A stretch of 64,000 nt of DNA from the NCBI RefSeq assembly GCF_002283365.1, contig NZ_MQWD01000001.1:1621154-1685153 (forward strand), given 5' to 3'. Shown here piece after piece: positions 44,593-53,369 of this stretch. A program made the translations under genes and the position numbers. The DNA comes from Rubrivirga marina (GTDB lineage: Bacteria > Bacteroidota > Rhodothermia > Rhodothermales > Rubricoccaceae). The notes beneath the pieces are model-generated. The model searched no databases and had not been told where the DNA came from. It saw only the letters and a list, made by a program, of their open reading frames with translations. How positions within the stretch are numbered: the stretch's first letter is position 1; every line of letters begins with the position of its first letter.

Positions 44593-45567
44593 CTACTCGC
44601 CGTCCGCGCCTCCGGCCGTCAGCTCCCCGCCGGAGCCCTTGAGCACCGCCCGGAGGTCGACGCCGCCGTTGGGGTCGAAGTCGAGCGTCCGGATCGGGAA
44701 CGGGATCGTCACGCCGTGGCCGTCGAACGCGGCCTTGACGGCCTTGATGGCCTCGCTCTGGGCCTCCAGGAAGTCCGTCTGCCGCATGAAGTCGACCCAG
44801 AAGCGGACGACGAAGTTGATCGACGAGTCGCCGAACTCGGTGTAGTAGAGCTGGACGGGCTTGCCGTCCTTCCGCATCTCGAGCCCCTCGACGGCCGCGA
44901 CGGCCACGCGCTGGGCGTGCCCGAGGTCGTCGCCGTAGCCGACCCCGCACGCGAGGTCGACGCGCCGCTCGCCCCGAGCCGAGTAGTTCACGATCGGGTC
45001 GCCGAACACCTTCGCGTTCGGGAGGATGACCTTCTGGCCCTGGAACGTGTCGAGGACCGTCGACCGGAGCGAGATCTCGCGGACGGTCCCCGTGAACCCG
45101 TTCGTCTCGATGATCTCGCCCACGAGGAACGGGTTCCGGATCGCCATCAGGATGCCCGCGATAAAGTTCGAGGCGATGTCCTGGAACGCGAAGCCGAGGG
45201 CCAGCCCCACGACGCCGGCGCCGGCGAGGAGCGTCGTCACCACGCCGTCGAGCTTGAGCACGCTGAGCGCGATGAACGTCCCGGCCGCGAGCACGGCGAT
45301 GTAGACGATCGTCGCCAACAGCTCGACGACGTTCTTCGTCTGCGGCGCCCGGTCGGCCGCCCGGTGGAGCACGCTCGCGACGACGTTCCGGACGAGCCGG
45401 GCCACGAACGCGGCCGCGATGACGATGAGGACGGCGAGGACGAGGTTCGGGAGGAGCTCGAAGAACCCGTCCAGCCACTCGCGGAGCGTCCCGAGCGCGC
45501 CGCTGGCGGCGGCGCCTACGGTCTGGGCGGTCGTGTCGACGGCGACGACGGTCGTATCGGTCTGCAT
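44593..45567 (-). CDS. Small-conductance mechanosensitive channel, MscS family
   Basis: A 324-residue membrane channel. Three predicted TM helices (~37-60, ~83-105, ~110-140); TM3 LLAGAGVVGLALGFAFQDIASNFIAGILM is the Gly/Ala pore helix signature. The beta domain follows (NPFLVGEIIETNGFTGTVREISLRSTVL, GQKVILPNAKVFGDPIVNYS) and the C-terminal cytoplasmic vestibule. It releases solutes on hypo-osmotic shock. The last ~20 residues are Gly/Ala-rich. It follows the DsbA-like gene by 63 bases on the same strand. Confidence 0.93.
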   Translation of the reverse strand: MQTDTTVVAVDTTAQTVGAAASGALGTLREWLDGFFELLPNLVLAVLIVIAAAFVARLVRNVVASVLHRAADRAPQTKNVVELLATIVYIAVLAAGTFIALSVLKLDGVVTTLLAGAGVVGLALGFAFQDIASNFIAGILMAIRNPFLVGEIIETNGFTGTVREISLRSTVLDTFQGQKVILPNAKVFGDPIVNYSARGERRVDLACGVGYGDDLGHAQRVAVAAVEGLEMRKDGKPVQLYYTEFGDSSINFVVRFWVDFMRQTDFLEAQSEAIKAVKAAFDGHGVTIPFPIRTLDFDPNGGVDLRAVLKGSGGELTAGGADGE

Positions 45568-45630
45568 GCGGCGCGATCTGTGGGGGCGGGGGTAGCTACG
45601 AGCCGCCTCGTGCGCGGTTCGCCGGGCGAG

Positions 45631-46278
45631 TCAGGCGTCGGACGTGTCCGACACGTCCGCCTCGGCGGCGCGGTCGAGCGCCTGGACGAACGCCTCGACG
45701 GGCTGGGCGCCCGAGAGCGCGAACTGCTCGCCGAACAGGTACAGCGGGACGCCCCCGATCCCCGCCCGCTGCGCGACCGTCTGGCTCCGGCGGACGTCGG
45801 CGGCGTAGCGGTCGTCGTCGAGGAGCGCGCGGGCGTCGGCGCCCGGGACTCCGGCGTGCTCGGCGATGGCGACGAGGTCCCCGGCGTCGTTGAGGTCGCG
45901 GCCGTCGGCGAAGTAGCCCTCGAACAGGGCGTCGACGGTCTCCCACGTCCGGTCGTAGGTGCCGGCCAGGAGGATGAGGCGGTGCGCGTCGGTGGTGTTG
46001 GGCGCGCCGGCCAGCTGGGAAAAATCGAACCGGAGCCCCGCGGCCTCGCCGGCCTGCGCGGTGTGGGCGAACGCGGCCTCGGTCCGCTCCGGGCCGCCGA
46101 ACTTCCGGTGGAAGAACTCCCGGGGCTGGCCCTGGGGCGGCAGGTCGGGCTGGAGCTGGAACGGCCGCCACCGGCGCTCGATGCCGAGCCCGGGCCGCTG
46201 GCGGAGCGCCTCGGCGAGGTGGGCCTCCCCGATGTAGCACCACGGGCAGGCGATGTCGGCGAATACGTCGAGCGTCAT
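45631..46278 (-). CDS. DsbA-family oxidoreductase (FrnE-like)
   Basis: A 215-residue thioredoxin-fold protein with active site IACPWCYIGE (Cys-Pro-Trp-Cys, residues 10-13) and no signal peptide, so cytoplasmic. The conserved cis-proline region is GIGGVPLYLFGEQFALSGAQ near residue 175. This is the FrnE/2-hydroxychromene isomerase-like branch, linked in Deinococcus to oxidative stress tolerance. ATG at 46278 follows a TACGTTCG box by 24 bases. The longer frame upstream has no conserved content and overlaps element B. Confidence 0.88.
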   Translation of the reverse strand: MTLDVFADIACPWCYIGEAHLAEALRQRPGLGIERRWRPFQLQPDLPPQGQPREFFHRKFGGPERTEAAFAHTAQAGEAAGLRFDFSQLAGAPNTTDAHRLILLAGTYDRTWETVDALFEGYFADGRDLNDAGDLVAIAEHAGVPGADARALLDDDRYAADVRRSQTVAQRAGIGGVPLYLFGEQFALSGAQPVEAFVQALDRAAEADVSDTSDA

Positions 46279-46301
46279 GGGGTCGAGGAAGCGGGAGACC
46301 C

Positions 46302-46309
46302 CGAACGTA
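46302..46309 (-). promoter_or_regulatory. Candidate -7 box for the DsbA-like gene
   Basis: TACGTTCG on the minus strand, first base 31 bases before the ATG. Confidence 0.45.
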
Positions 46310-46350
46310 CCGTGCCGCGTCGGCGGAGTTCGTCGTGCGGTCCGATGCCT

Positions 46351-46370
46351 CCGCCTCGACGCCGAGGCCG
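46351..46370. repeat. Palindromic element copy 17, degenerate
   Basis: CCGCCTCGA-CG-CCGAGGCCG; two changes. Promoter-side of the DsbA-like gene and adjacent to element B. Confidence 0.5.
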
Positions 46371-46418
46371 GGAACGGGGCCGAACCGCAGGCCCCGCGCG
46401 ATCGGTTGGCTCGGAGGT

Positions 46419-46575
46419 CCCACCGTGTCCTCCTGGGCGGAGCCGCGTAGCGGCGGAGAGACCGCGAAGCGACGGCGCAGCCAAGGATCTCGCCGGACTC
46501 GCGCGCTCCGCTCGCGACGTGCGAGCCGTTCGGCCGACACGGATCCCTCACGTTCGCTCGGGATGACACGGTGGG
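46419..46575. repeat. Inverted-repeat-bounded intergenic element, copy B
   Basis: 157 bases bounded by an 11-base perfect inverted repeat CCCACCGTGTC / GACACGGTGGG, with inner pairing TCC/GGA. The interior has GGAGCCG-GCGGCGGAG, CCAAGGATCTCGCCGG and ends GGATCCCTCACGTTCGCTCGGGATGACAC-type sequence. Shares ends and blocks with copy A (15539-15672), but the outermost paired bases differ between copies in a compensating way. It accounts for much of the 463-base gap between the DsbA-like and TerB-like genes. No reading frame. Confidence 0.65.
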
Positions 46576-46606
46576 GAGGCCACGGCTCAGGGGAGGCCAA
46601 GGCTCA
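46573..46606. repeat. Tandem duplication of a 17-base unit
   Basis: GGGGAGGCCACGGCTCA at 46573-46589 is followed directly by GGGGAGGCCAAGGCTCA at 46590-46606 (one change). It starts inside the right end of element B. Confidence 0.85.
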
Positions 46607-46713
46607 ACTGCAAGCGCCGCGCGTTCGACGGGCGGGACGCCCCGCCCGCGACAGCTCCCTCCAGGCCTCCCGTAACCATTCTATCATCGGGAGCGGATGG
46701 TGCCTCCCGCCCG

Positions 46714-46721
46714 TTAGCTTG
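46714..46721 (+). promoter_or_regulatory. Candidate -7 box for the TerB-like gene
   Basis: TAGCTTGG, first base 28 bases before the ATG. The preceding ~40 bases are unusually AT-rich for this region. Confidence 0.5.
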
Positions 46722-46741
46722 GCCGACTCTCTTTCCGACCC

Positions 46742-47146
46742 ATGTTCATCCACGAGCTGAGCCCCGAGCAGCGCCGCGCCTTCCTGGTCCTCGCCCGCCA
46801 GGTCATCGACGCCGACAACCGGCTGGCGATCCAGGAGGTCGAGCGGCTCGACCGGCTTTACGTCGAGGCCGGCGTCGCGACCGAACTGGCCGGCGCCCCG
46901 AGCGGCGTCGGCGACCTGAACCTCCTGTTCGGGACCGAGCGGTCGCGTGTGGTCGTCTTGCTCGACCTCCTCCTCATGGCCTACGCCGACGGCCAACTCC
47001 ACCTGCGTGAGATCGCGGCCATCCGGTCCGTCGCCGCCGGGCTCCAGGTCGATGCCGGGACGTTCGAGGCGGCGCTCGACTGGGCCCGCCGGCATCAAGA
47101 GCTGGTCGAGGAGGCCGAGCACCTCGGGAGCGCCGTCGGCTCGTAG
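46742..47146 (+). CDS. TerB-like protein
   Basis: A 134-residue all-helical protein resembling the TerB/DUF533 tellurite-resistance fold: LSPEQRRAFLVLARQVIDADNRLAIQEVERLDRL (first helix pair with the D-N acidic pattern) and LLDLLLMAYADGQLHLREIAAIRSVAAGL (second, with the ADG..H..E pattern). No signal peptide or TM. Function of single-domain TerB proteins outside ter operons is unknown; no ter genes nearby. Own -7 box. Terminates 48 bases before palindromic copy 18. Confidence 0.7.
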   Translation: MFIHELSPEQRRAFLVLARQVIDADNRLAIQEVERLDRLYVEAGVATELAGAPSGVGDLNLLFGTERSRVVVLLDLLLMAYADGQLHLREIAAIRSVAAGLQVDAGTFEAALDWARRHQELVEEAEHLGSAVGS

Positions 47147-47193
47147 GGCGCGGCCGGGCGGCGAGAGCGCCGCGACCGGCGGCCCGGCCCCCT

Positions 47194-47213
47194 CCGCCTC
47201 GGTGCCGAGGTGG
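47194..47213. repeat. Palindromic element copy 18
   Basis: One change in the right arm (CCGAGGTGG), TG centre; between the TerB-like gene and ettA. Confidence 0.85.
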
Positions 47214-47247
47214 ACCGGCCCGGCGCCTTTGCGGCCGGTGTCCACGG

Positions 47248-47268
47248 GTTATCCACCGCGTGGATAAC
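47248..47268. promoter_or_regulatory. Palindrome of two inverted DnaA-box-like sequences upstream of ettA
   Basis: Nine-base arms GTTATCCAC and GTGGATAAC separated by CGC. Each arm contains TTATCCAC, eight of nine bases of the DnaA box TTATCCACA. It overlaps the expected -33 to -10 region of the ettA promoter, so it is a good operator candidate. Not an origin on its own: no cluster, no AT-rich unwinding region. Confidence 0.6.
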
Positions 47269-47278
47269 GAGGCCCATC

Positions 47279-47286
47279 TAGCTTCG
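47279..47286 (+). promoter_or_regulatory. Candidate -7 box for ettA
   Basis: TAGCTTCG, first base 30 bases before the GTG start and 10 bases after the palindrome. Confidence 0.5.
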
Positions 47287-47308
47287 CCGGTCCACCCTCT
47301 GCGACCCC

Positions 47309-48982
<1,674 letters not shown>

Positions 48983-49000
48983 CGCATGAGGGGCGGATGA

Positions 49001-49043
49001 GTGAGGGGTGAAGAGTCATTGCGCCTCACACGTCCCCCCTCAC
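49001..49043 (+). terminator. Hairpin after ettA, no U-tract
   Basis: GTGAGGGG (49001-49008) and CCCCTCAC (49036-49043) around a 27-base loop, 19 bases after the stop. Confidence 0.45.
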
Positions 49044-49124
49044 TTGTGCCCCCGTCGTCCCTCTGACACGCACCCGGCAGCGGGGGACCAGAGATTCCCC
49101 AGGCCCCGGTTCGGGAGTGCTCCG

Positions 49125-49132
49125 TAGCTTCG
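49125..49132 (+). promoter_or_regulatory. Candidate -7 box for the phosphohexomutase gene
   Basis: TAGCTTCG, first base 45 bases before the ATG; a longer leader than most in the window. Confidence 0.45.
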
Positions 49133-49169
49133 GCGCCGCCCCCGGGCACGCTCTCACCCGCCCCTCCCC

Positions 49170-50582
49170 ATGAGCGAGATCACGTTCGGCACGGACGGCT
49201 GGCGCGCCGTCATCGCCGAGGACTACACCTTCGACAACCTGACCCGCGTGGCGCGCGCGACGGCGGCCTGGGTCCAGAAGCAGGACGCCGGGGACGGGTC
49301 CGTGGTGGTGGGACACGACACGCGGTTCCAGGGCCCAGCCTTCGCGCGGCACGTCGCGTGCGTGTTCGCCAGCGCGGGCGTCCACGTCCACCTCGCCGAG
49401 GCGTTCGCGACGACGCCGGCCGTGAGCTGGGCCACAAACGACCGCGGCGCGACGGCCGGCATCGTCATCACGGCCAGCCACAACCCGCCCGAGTACAACG
49501 GGTTCAAGATCAAGGGCCACTTCGGCGGGCCGGCCACGCCGGCCATGATCCGAGAGGTCGAGGCCGAGCTGGCCGCGCTCAAGGGCCGGTTCACGCTCAG
49601 GCCCTACGACGCCCTCGTGGCCGACGGGCTCATCGAGACGTTCGACCTCCAGGCCGGCTACGTCGACCTCCTGCGCCAGCGGCTCGACCTCGACGCCATC
49701 AAGGAGGCCGCCACGCGCGTGGCCTACGACGCGATGTACGGCGCCGGCCAAGGTGTCGTGACCGAGCTGCTGGGGAAGCCGCGCGTCGAGGAGCTCCACC
49801 ACGAGCTCAACCCCGGGATGCACGGCCAGGCGCCCGAGCCCATCGAGCGGAACCTGGAGGGCCTCCTCGAGACCGTGACGGCCGAGAACTGCGGGATCGG
49901 CCTCGCCACCGACGGTGACGCCGACCGGATCGGACTCGTCGACGAGGAGGGCCAGTTCGTCGACTCGCACAAGATCCTCGCGCTCCTCGTCAAGTACCTC
50001 CACGAGGAGAAAGGGCTCAGGGGCGACATCGTCAAGACGTTCTCGACGACCGACATGCTCGACCGGATGGGCGAGACCTACGGCCTCGACGTCACGACGA
50101 CGCCCATCGGGTTCAAGTACATCGGCCCGAAGATCGTCGAGGGCGACGTGCTCGTCGGCGGCGAGGAGTCGGGCGGGATGGCCATCAAGGGCCACATCCC
50201 CGAGCGCGACGGCCTGTTCATCGGCATGACCGTCGTCGAGATGATGGTCAAGCGCGAGCGGACGCTCTCGGGCCTCGTCCGCGAACTGATGGACGAGTTC
50301 GGTCCGCACTACCAGTCGCGCCAGGACCTCCACACGACCGAGGACCGAAAGCAGGCCGTGCTGCAGCACCTCCAGGCCGACGGCCTCGCCGAGGTCGACG
50401 GGCAGCCGGTCACGGCGACCGAGACGCTCGACGGGTTCAAGTTCCGCGTGGCGGACGGCTGGCTCATGTTCCGGGCCTCCGGCACGGAGCCGGTCCTCCG
50501 CATCTACTCCGAGGCGCCCAGCCAGGAGGCGGCCGACGCGCTCGTGGCCTGGGGCGTCCGGTTCGTCGAGGGCGACGGCTGA
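49170..50582 (+). CDS. Phosphoglucomutase/phosphomannomutase family protein
   Basis: A 470-residue alpha-D-phosphohexomutase. Active-site serine loop VITASHNPPEYNGFKIKG (Ser ~ residue 101), metal loop ATDGDADRIGLVD (~247-259), sugar loop GGEESGGMAIKGHIPERDG (~330) and phosphate loop FRASGTEPVLRIYSEA near 432. All four are intact. It interconverts hexose 1- and 6-phosphates; glucose or mannose specificity is not decided by the loop seen. Feeds sugar nucleotide and glycogen/trehalose paths. Confidence 0.92.
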   Translation: MSEITFGTDGWRAVIAEDYTFDNLTRVARATAAWVQKQDAGDGSVVVGHDTRFQGPAFARHVACVFASAGVHVHLAEAFATTPAVSWATNDRGATAGIVITASHNPPEYNGFKIKGHFGGPATPAMIREVEAELAALKGRFTLRPYDALVADGLIETFDLQAGYVDLLRQRLDLDAIKEAATRVAYDAMYGAGQGVVTELLGKPRVEELHHELNPGMHGQAPEPIERNLEGLLETVTAENCGIGLATDGDADRIGLVDEEGQFVDSHKILALLVKYLHEEKGLRGDIVKTFSTTDMLDRMGETYGLDVTTTPIGFKYIGPKIVEGDVLVGGEESGGMAIKGHIPERDGLFIGMTVVEMMVKRERTLSGLVRELMDEFGPHYQSRQDLHTTEDRKQAVLQHLQADGLAEVDGQPVTATETLDGFKFRVADGWLMFRASGTEPVLRIYSEAPSQEAADALVAWGVRFVEGDG

Positions 50583-50668
50583 GCGCCGGCCCGCGACCGG
50601 TCGGCCCGTTTGGGCGGCGCGCGGCGCGCGCCGTGACGACGTTCGCCCTCTCCACCACACGCCCGCCG

Positions 50669-51253
50669 ATGCGCTCGCTCCCCCCGACGGCGCTCGCCCT
50701 CCTCCTCGCGCTCGCCGCCTGCGACAGCTCGGCGCCCCAAGACGGGCCGCTCGTCGCGAACACGTTCTCGGTCCAGGTCGGTGACGGGGAGCCCGTGGTC
50801 CGCACGGAGGCCCACTTCGGGTCCTACGTGAGCGCGACGACGGGGGCGACGGTGGCGATGGTGCTCGGCACGCGGCCCGTGGGGTCGCTCGCCTCGATCA
50901 CGGCGCCGGTGGTGGGGTTCGCCTACGACGGCGCGTCGGTGAGCGTGGGGAGCTACGACCTCGCGGCGGTGAACCCGAGCGGCGACCCGCCGGAGGGCAT
51001 GTTCATCGGCGTCTACATCGACCCGGCGGAGTACGTCTCCGGCCAGATCGGGCGGAGCGGGTTCTACTACACCGGCGAAGGCACGATCACGTTCGATGAG
51101 GTCGACGCGACGCACGCGCGGGGCTCGTTCTCGATGCGGGCCGTCGAGTTGGGCGACGGGTTCGCCGCCTCGGAGGCGGCCGTCGAGGTGAGCGGCGAGT
51201 TCCACGCCGTCCACACCGACGCGTTCGGGAACGAGGACGCGATCTGGAACTGA
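50669..51253 (+). CDS. Putative lipoprotein of unknown function
   Basis: A 194-residue protein with signal peptide and lipobox LALAACDSS (Cys ~17). The mature part is all-beta in character: VSVGSYDLAAVNPSGDPPEGMFIGVYIDPAEYVSG, then GEGTITFDEVDATHARGSFSMRAVE and a final VEVSGEFHAVH, recalling DUF6252-like Bacteroidota lipoproteins with a sequence I.G.F....L.. repeated twice, but I do not recognise the family with certainty. ATG at 50669 chosen for the signal peptide. Follows the phosphohexomutase by 86 bases. Confidence 0.7.
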   Translation: MRSLPPTALALLLALAACDSSAPQDGPLVANTFSVQVGDGEPVVRTEAHFGSYVSATTGATVAMVLGTRPVGSLASITAPVVGFAYDGASVSVGSYDLAAVNPSGDPPEGMFIGVYIDPAEYVSGQIGRSGFYYTGEGTITFDEVDATHARGSFSMRAVELGDGFAASEAAVEVSGEFHAVHTDAFGNEDAIWN

Positions 51254-51349
51254 GTGCTCCTCGGCGCGAGGGGGCGGGGATAGAAGGCCGTGCGTGACGG
51301 CACCCTGTCAGGCCTGGGCCGTAGTCTGCCGGACTGCACCCGCCCCACC

Positions 51350-53293
51350 GTGTCCGCCGCCACTGTCCCCCTGACCTCGGCCCCGTCCGCCTCGGGTGAC
51401 GCGTCGATGTGGCGAGTCGAGGCCGTGTTCGCCGGCCTCGCGCTGGCCGGACTGGTGGGCGGGCTCTGGGCCGAGTGGCAGGGCGCGGCCGTCGCCAGCG
51501 CCGCGGGCTACGCGGTGGCGTACGCCTTCGGCGGGTGGTTCGGGCTCCGGGCCGGGCTCGAGTCGCTCCGCGAGCGGTCGGTCGACATCGACCTGCTCAT
51601 GGTCCTCGCGGCGCTCGGCGCGCTCGCGATCGGGGCGCCCTTCGAGGGGGCGATGCTCCTCTTCCTGTTCTCGCTCTCGAACGTGCTCCAGCACGTCGCC
51701 ATCGGGCGGAGCCGGCGGGCCATCGGCGCGCTCATGGAGCTCCGACCCGACGCCGCGCTCGTCCAGCGCGACGGCGAGTGGGTCGAGACGCCCGTCGAGG
51801 CGGTCGCGGTCGGCGACGTGTTTCGCGTCCGGCCCGGCGACCGGGTCCCGCTCGACGGCGTCGTGGTCGAGGGCCAGAGCGAAGTCGACCAGGCCTCGCT
51901 GACGGGCGAGAGCGTGCCGGTGCCGAAGGGCGCCGGCGACGAGGTGTTCGGCGGGACGACCGTCGGCGGCGGCGCGCTCGACGTCCGCGTGACGAAGCCG
52001 GCGGGGGAGAGCGCCATCGCGCGCGTGATCGCGCTCGTCGAGGACGCGCAGTCGCGGAAGGCCGAGACGCAGCGGCTCATCGACCGGTTCGAGCAGCCGT
52101 ACGCGCTCGCCGTGATCGGGATGACGCTCGTCGCCATCGCGCTCCCGCTCCTCGGCTGGGGCGCCCCGTTCCGGCCGACGTTCTACCGCGCCATGACGCT
52201 GATGGTGGCCGCCAGCCCGTGCGCGCTCGTCATCTCGACGCCGGCCGCCGTCCTCAGCGCGATCGCCGCGGCGGCCCGGAGCGGCGTCCTCTTCAAGGGC
52301 GGCGCGACCGTCGAGGAGGCCGCGGGCGTCCGCGCCGTCGCGTTCGACAAGACGGGCACCCTGACGGCCGGGCAGACGCGCCTGACCGACGTGGTGCCTC
52401 TGGCAGAGGGCCTCACCGACGACGGCCTCGTGGCCCTCGCGGCGTCCGTGCAAGCGCGGAGCGAGCACCACCTCGCGCGGGCGACGGTCCGCGAGGCCGA
52501 GGCGCGCGGGCTGGACGTGGAGGAGGCGGCCGCGTTCGAAGCCACCGCCGGCCGCGGCGTGGGGGCGAGCATCGGCGGGCGGGTCGTGCGGATCGGCAAC
52601 CCGCAGCACGTCGACGGGCGCGAGGTCGCCGGCCTCGACGCCGCGCTCGCCGAGGTCGACCGGCTCCGCGGAATGGCGCGGACGGCCGTCGTCGTGACGG
52701 AGGCGGACGCCGCGGGCGAGCGCGCGCTCGGCGTGATGGCCTTCGCCGACATCCTCCGGCCGACGGCCGCCGAGACGGTCCGCCGCCTCCGGGCGGCCGG
52801 CGTCGAGCACGTCGTGGTCCTCACCGGCGACACGGCCGCCGTCGCCGAGGCCGTGGGCCGCGAGGCCGGCGTCGACGCGGTCTATGCCGATCTCTTGCCG
52901 GAGGCGAAGGTCGAACTCATCCGCGAACTGGAGGCGCGGTGGGGCGGCGTGGCGATGGTGGGCGACGGCGTCAACGACGCGCCGGCGCTGGCGGCGGCGA
53001 CGCTCGGCATCGCCATGGGCGGCGGCGGCACCGACGTCGCGCTCGAGACGGCCGACGTGGTCCTCATGGGCGACGACCTCGGCAAGATCCCGTACCTCCT
53101 CCGCCTGAGCCGCCGGACGCGCCGGACGCTGGCGGTCAACATCGCGATCTCGCTCGGCGCCATCGTCGTGATGGTCGTGACGATCCTCGGCGTCGGGCTC
53201 GCGCTCCCGCTGGCGGTCGTCGGGCACGAGGGGAGCACCGTCCTCGTGTCGCTCAACGGCCTCCGCCTTCTCGGCGCCCGCGACCGGCGCTGA
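51350..53293 (+). CDS. P1B-type (SPC/HEGS, P1B-4-like) metal-transporting ATPase
   Basis: A heavy-metal P-type ATPase of about 647 residues. No N-terminal CxxC metal-binding domain. Actuator loop SLTGESVPVPKG; ion-site motif ASPCALVIST with SPC in place of CPC; phosphorylation DKTGTLTAG; SEHHLARATV (HP-loop variant); GDGVNDAPALAAATLGIAMG; and HEGSTVLVSLNGLRLL near the end. SPC together with HEG(S/G)T defines subgroup P1B-4 (CoaT/CtpD), exporters of cobalt, iron(II) and related ions. GTG at 51350 is chosen because a TAGTCTGC box lies 28 bases before it; ATG at 51407 is an alternative. No metalloregulator adjacent. Confidence 0.88.
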   Translation: MSAATVPLTSAPSASGDASMWRVEAVFAGLALAGLVGGLWAEWQGAAVASAAGYAVAYAFGGWFGLRAGLESLRERSVDIDLLMVLAALGALAIGAPFEGAMLLFLFSLSNVLQHVAIGRSRRAIGALMELRPDAALVQRDGEWVETPVEAVAVGDVFRVRPGDRVPLDGVVVEGQSEVDQASLTGESVPVPKGAGDEVFGGTTVGGGALDVRVTKPAGESAIARVIALVEDAQSRKAETQRLIDRFEQPYALAVIGMTLVAIALPLLGWGAPFRPTFYRAMTLMVAASPCALVISTPAAVLSAIAAAARSGVLFKGGATVEEAAGVRAVAFDKTGTLTAGQTRLTDVVPLAEGLTDDGLVALAASVQARSEHHLARATVREAEARGLDVEEAAAFEATAGRGVGASIGGRVVRIGNPQHVDGREVAGLDAALAEVDRLRGMARTAVVVTEADAAGERALGVMAFADILRPTAAETVRRLRAAGVEHVVVLTGDTAAVAEAVGREAGVDAVYADLLPEAKVELIRELEARWGGVAMVGDGVNDAPALAAATLGIAMGGGGTDVALETADVVLMGDDLGKIPYLLRLSRRTRRTLAVNIAISLGAIVVMVVTILGVGLALPLAVVGHEGSTVLVSLNGLRLLGARDRR

Positions 53294-53299
53294 GTCCGC

Positions 53300-53367
53300 C
53301 CGCCTCGGGGCGCTGCCGGTCCGGGCGAGAGACCGACCGAGGCGGACCGACCGAGGCGGACCGACCG
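53300..53367. repeat. Palindromic element copy 19 with tandem right arms
   Basis: Left arm CCGCCTCGG at 53300-53308; right arm CCGAGGCGG twice (53337-53345, 53351-53359) because the 14-base unit ACCGACCGAGGCGG is tandemly repeated (53332-53345, 53346-53359, then a partial third). It fills the gap between the convergent ATPase and AspT-like genes. Confidence 0.8.
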
Positions 53368-53369
53368 GG

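Noticed and set aside
47248-47268. Replication origin at the DnaA-box-like palindrome
   Set aside because: Only two boxes, no further cluster, no AT-rich unwinding element and no dnaA or dnaN nearby.
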